This document shows positions 5,979-7,696 of a stretch of DNA of 7,696 nucleotides, in pieces; the stretch's first letter is position 1; each line of letters begins with the position of its first letter. The notes beneath the pieces are model-generated. The model worked only from the letters and a program-made list of their open reading frames with translations. It was not told where the DNA came from and ran no database searches. Origin of the DNA: Deltaproteobacteria bacterium (GTDB lineage: Bacteria; Desulfobacterota; Binatia; Binatales; Binataceae). The stretch is taken from assembly GCA_021780585.1 (NCBI GenBank), contig JAJXYM010000246.1, positions 1 through 7,696 on the forward strand. The letters run 5' to 3'. A program made the position numbers and the translations under genes.

Positions 5979-6047
5979 ACCTGCTCCGAAAAGCCGATCC
6001 GACTGAGCGGCCGGATTGATCCCGGCGGGTTGTCGGGGGCGGGAACG

Positions 6048-6079
6048 TGGTTACTTTTCCTTACGAGGCGAAGTAACCA
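6048..6079 (+). promoter_or_regulatory. Hairpin in the clpB leader with the GAGG sequence in the loop
   Basis: TGGTTACTT (6048-6056) and AAGTAACCA (6071-6079) form a perfect 9-bp stem around a 14-base loop that contains GAGG (6065-6068), the only Shine-Dalgarno-like sequence before clpB. The stem ends 3 bases before the ATG. It could control ribosome access, for instance in response to temperature, or serve as a DNA operator. It does not match CIRCE (TTAGCACTC-N9-GAGTGCTAA). The pairing is seen directly; the function is inferred. Confidence 0.4.
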
Positions 6080-6082
6080 TCA

Positions 6083-7696
<1,614 letters not shown>

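Noticed and set aside
5995..6020. Possible terminator after the antitoxin gene (ATCCG and CGGAT arms)
   Set aside because: The stem is only 5-6 bp around a loop of about 10 bases and has no T tract on the plus strand.

Overview
The window is GC-rich bacterial DNA in which codon third positions are mostly G or C and genes are densely packed. Its content (a molybdenum hydroxylase cluster of the aerobic CO-dehydrogenase family, a RelE/Xre-like gene pair and clpB) suits a free-living, probably soil or rhizosphere, aerobe. I cannot place it taxonomically from this sequence. Alphaproteobacteria and GC-rich 'delta'-like lineages are both compatible.

Layout. The left edge (1-116, minus) is the first 38 codons of a secreted protein with a clear signal peptide. 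A 437-bp gene-free stretch follows. It is AT-rich in its left half, carries repeats of the heptamer TCGACCG/CGGTCGA in its right half, and ends in a perfect 13-bp hairpin that terminates the next operon. From 4863 down to 554 on the minus strand lies a tight operon in the order coxS-coxL-coxM-coxG. It encodes the [2Fe-2S] subunit, the molybdopterin catalytic subunit, the FAD subunit and a CoxG/SRPBCC membrane-tethering protein. The catalytic subunit has the form II signature AYRGAGR, not the form I AYRCSFR loop, and the S-L-M order is the one known for form II clusters. The enzyme is therefore clearly a three-subunit molybdenum hydroxylase, but its substrate is not established and may not be CO. 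No maturation genes (coxD, coxE, coxF) are in the window. A plausible sigma-54-type promoter sits just upstream of coxS.

On the plus strand, diverging from the operon, is a two-gene cassette (5081-5978). It holds a protein with a RelE/HigB-like C-terminal half, then an Xre-type helix-turn-helix protein whose best start (GTG with an ideal Shine-Dalgarno) lies 104 bp inside the first gene. The arrangement is that of a toxin-first type II toxin-antitoxin module. A 14-bp palindrome covers the start codon of the first gene and is a candidate operator. Finally clpB (6083 to the window end, plus) encodes the first 538 residues of the ClpB disaggregase: N domain, complete first AAA+ domain and the coiled-coil middle domain. 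Its leader contains a 9-bp hairpin with the only GAGG sequence in the loop, a possible post-transcriptional control element.

The least ordinary parts are the form II enzyme paired with a membrane-anchored CoxG, the 20-codon mini-ORF that exactly bridges the coxM stop and the coxG start, the deep overlap of the toxin-antitoxin pair, and the repeat-bearing intergenic region at 350-470. I see no clear evidence of a wholly new system.
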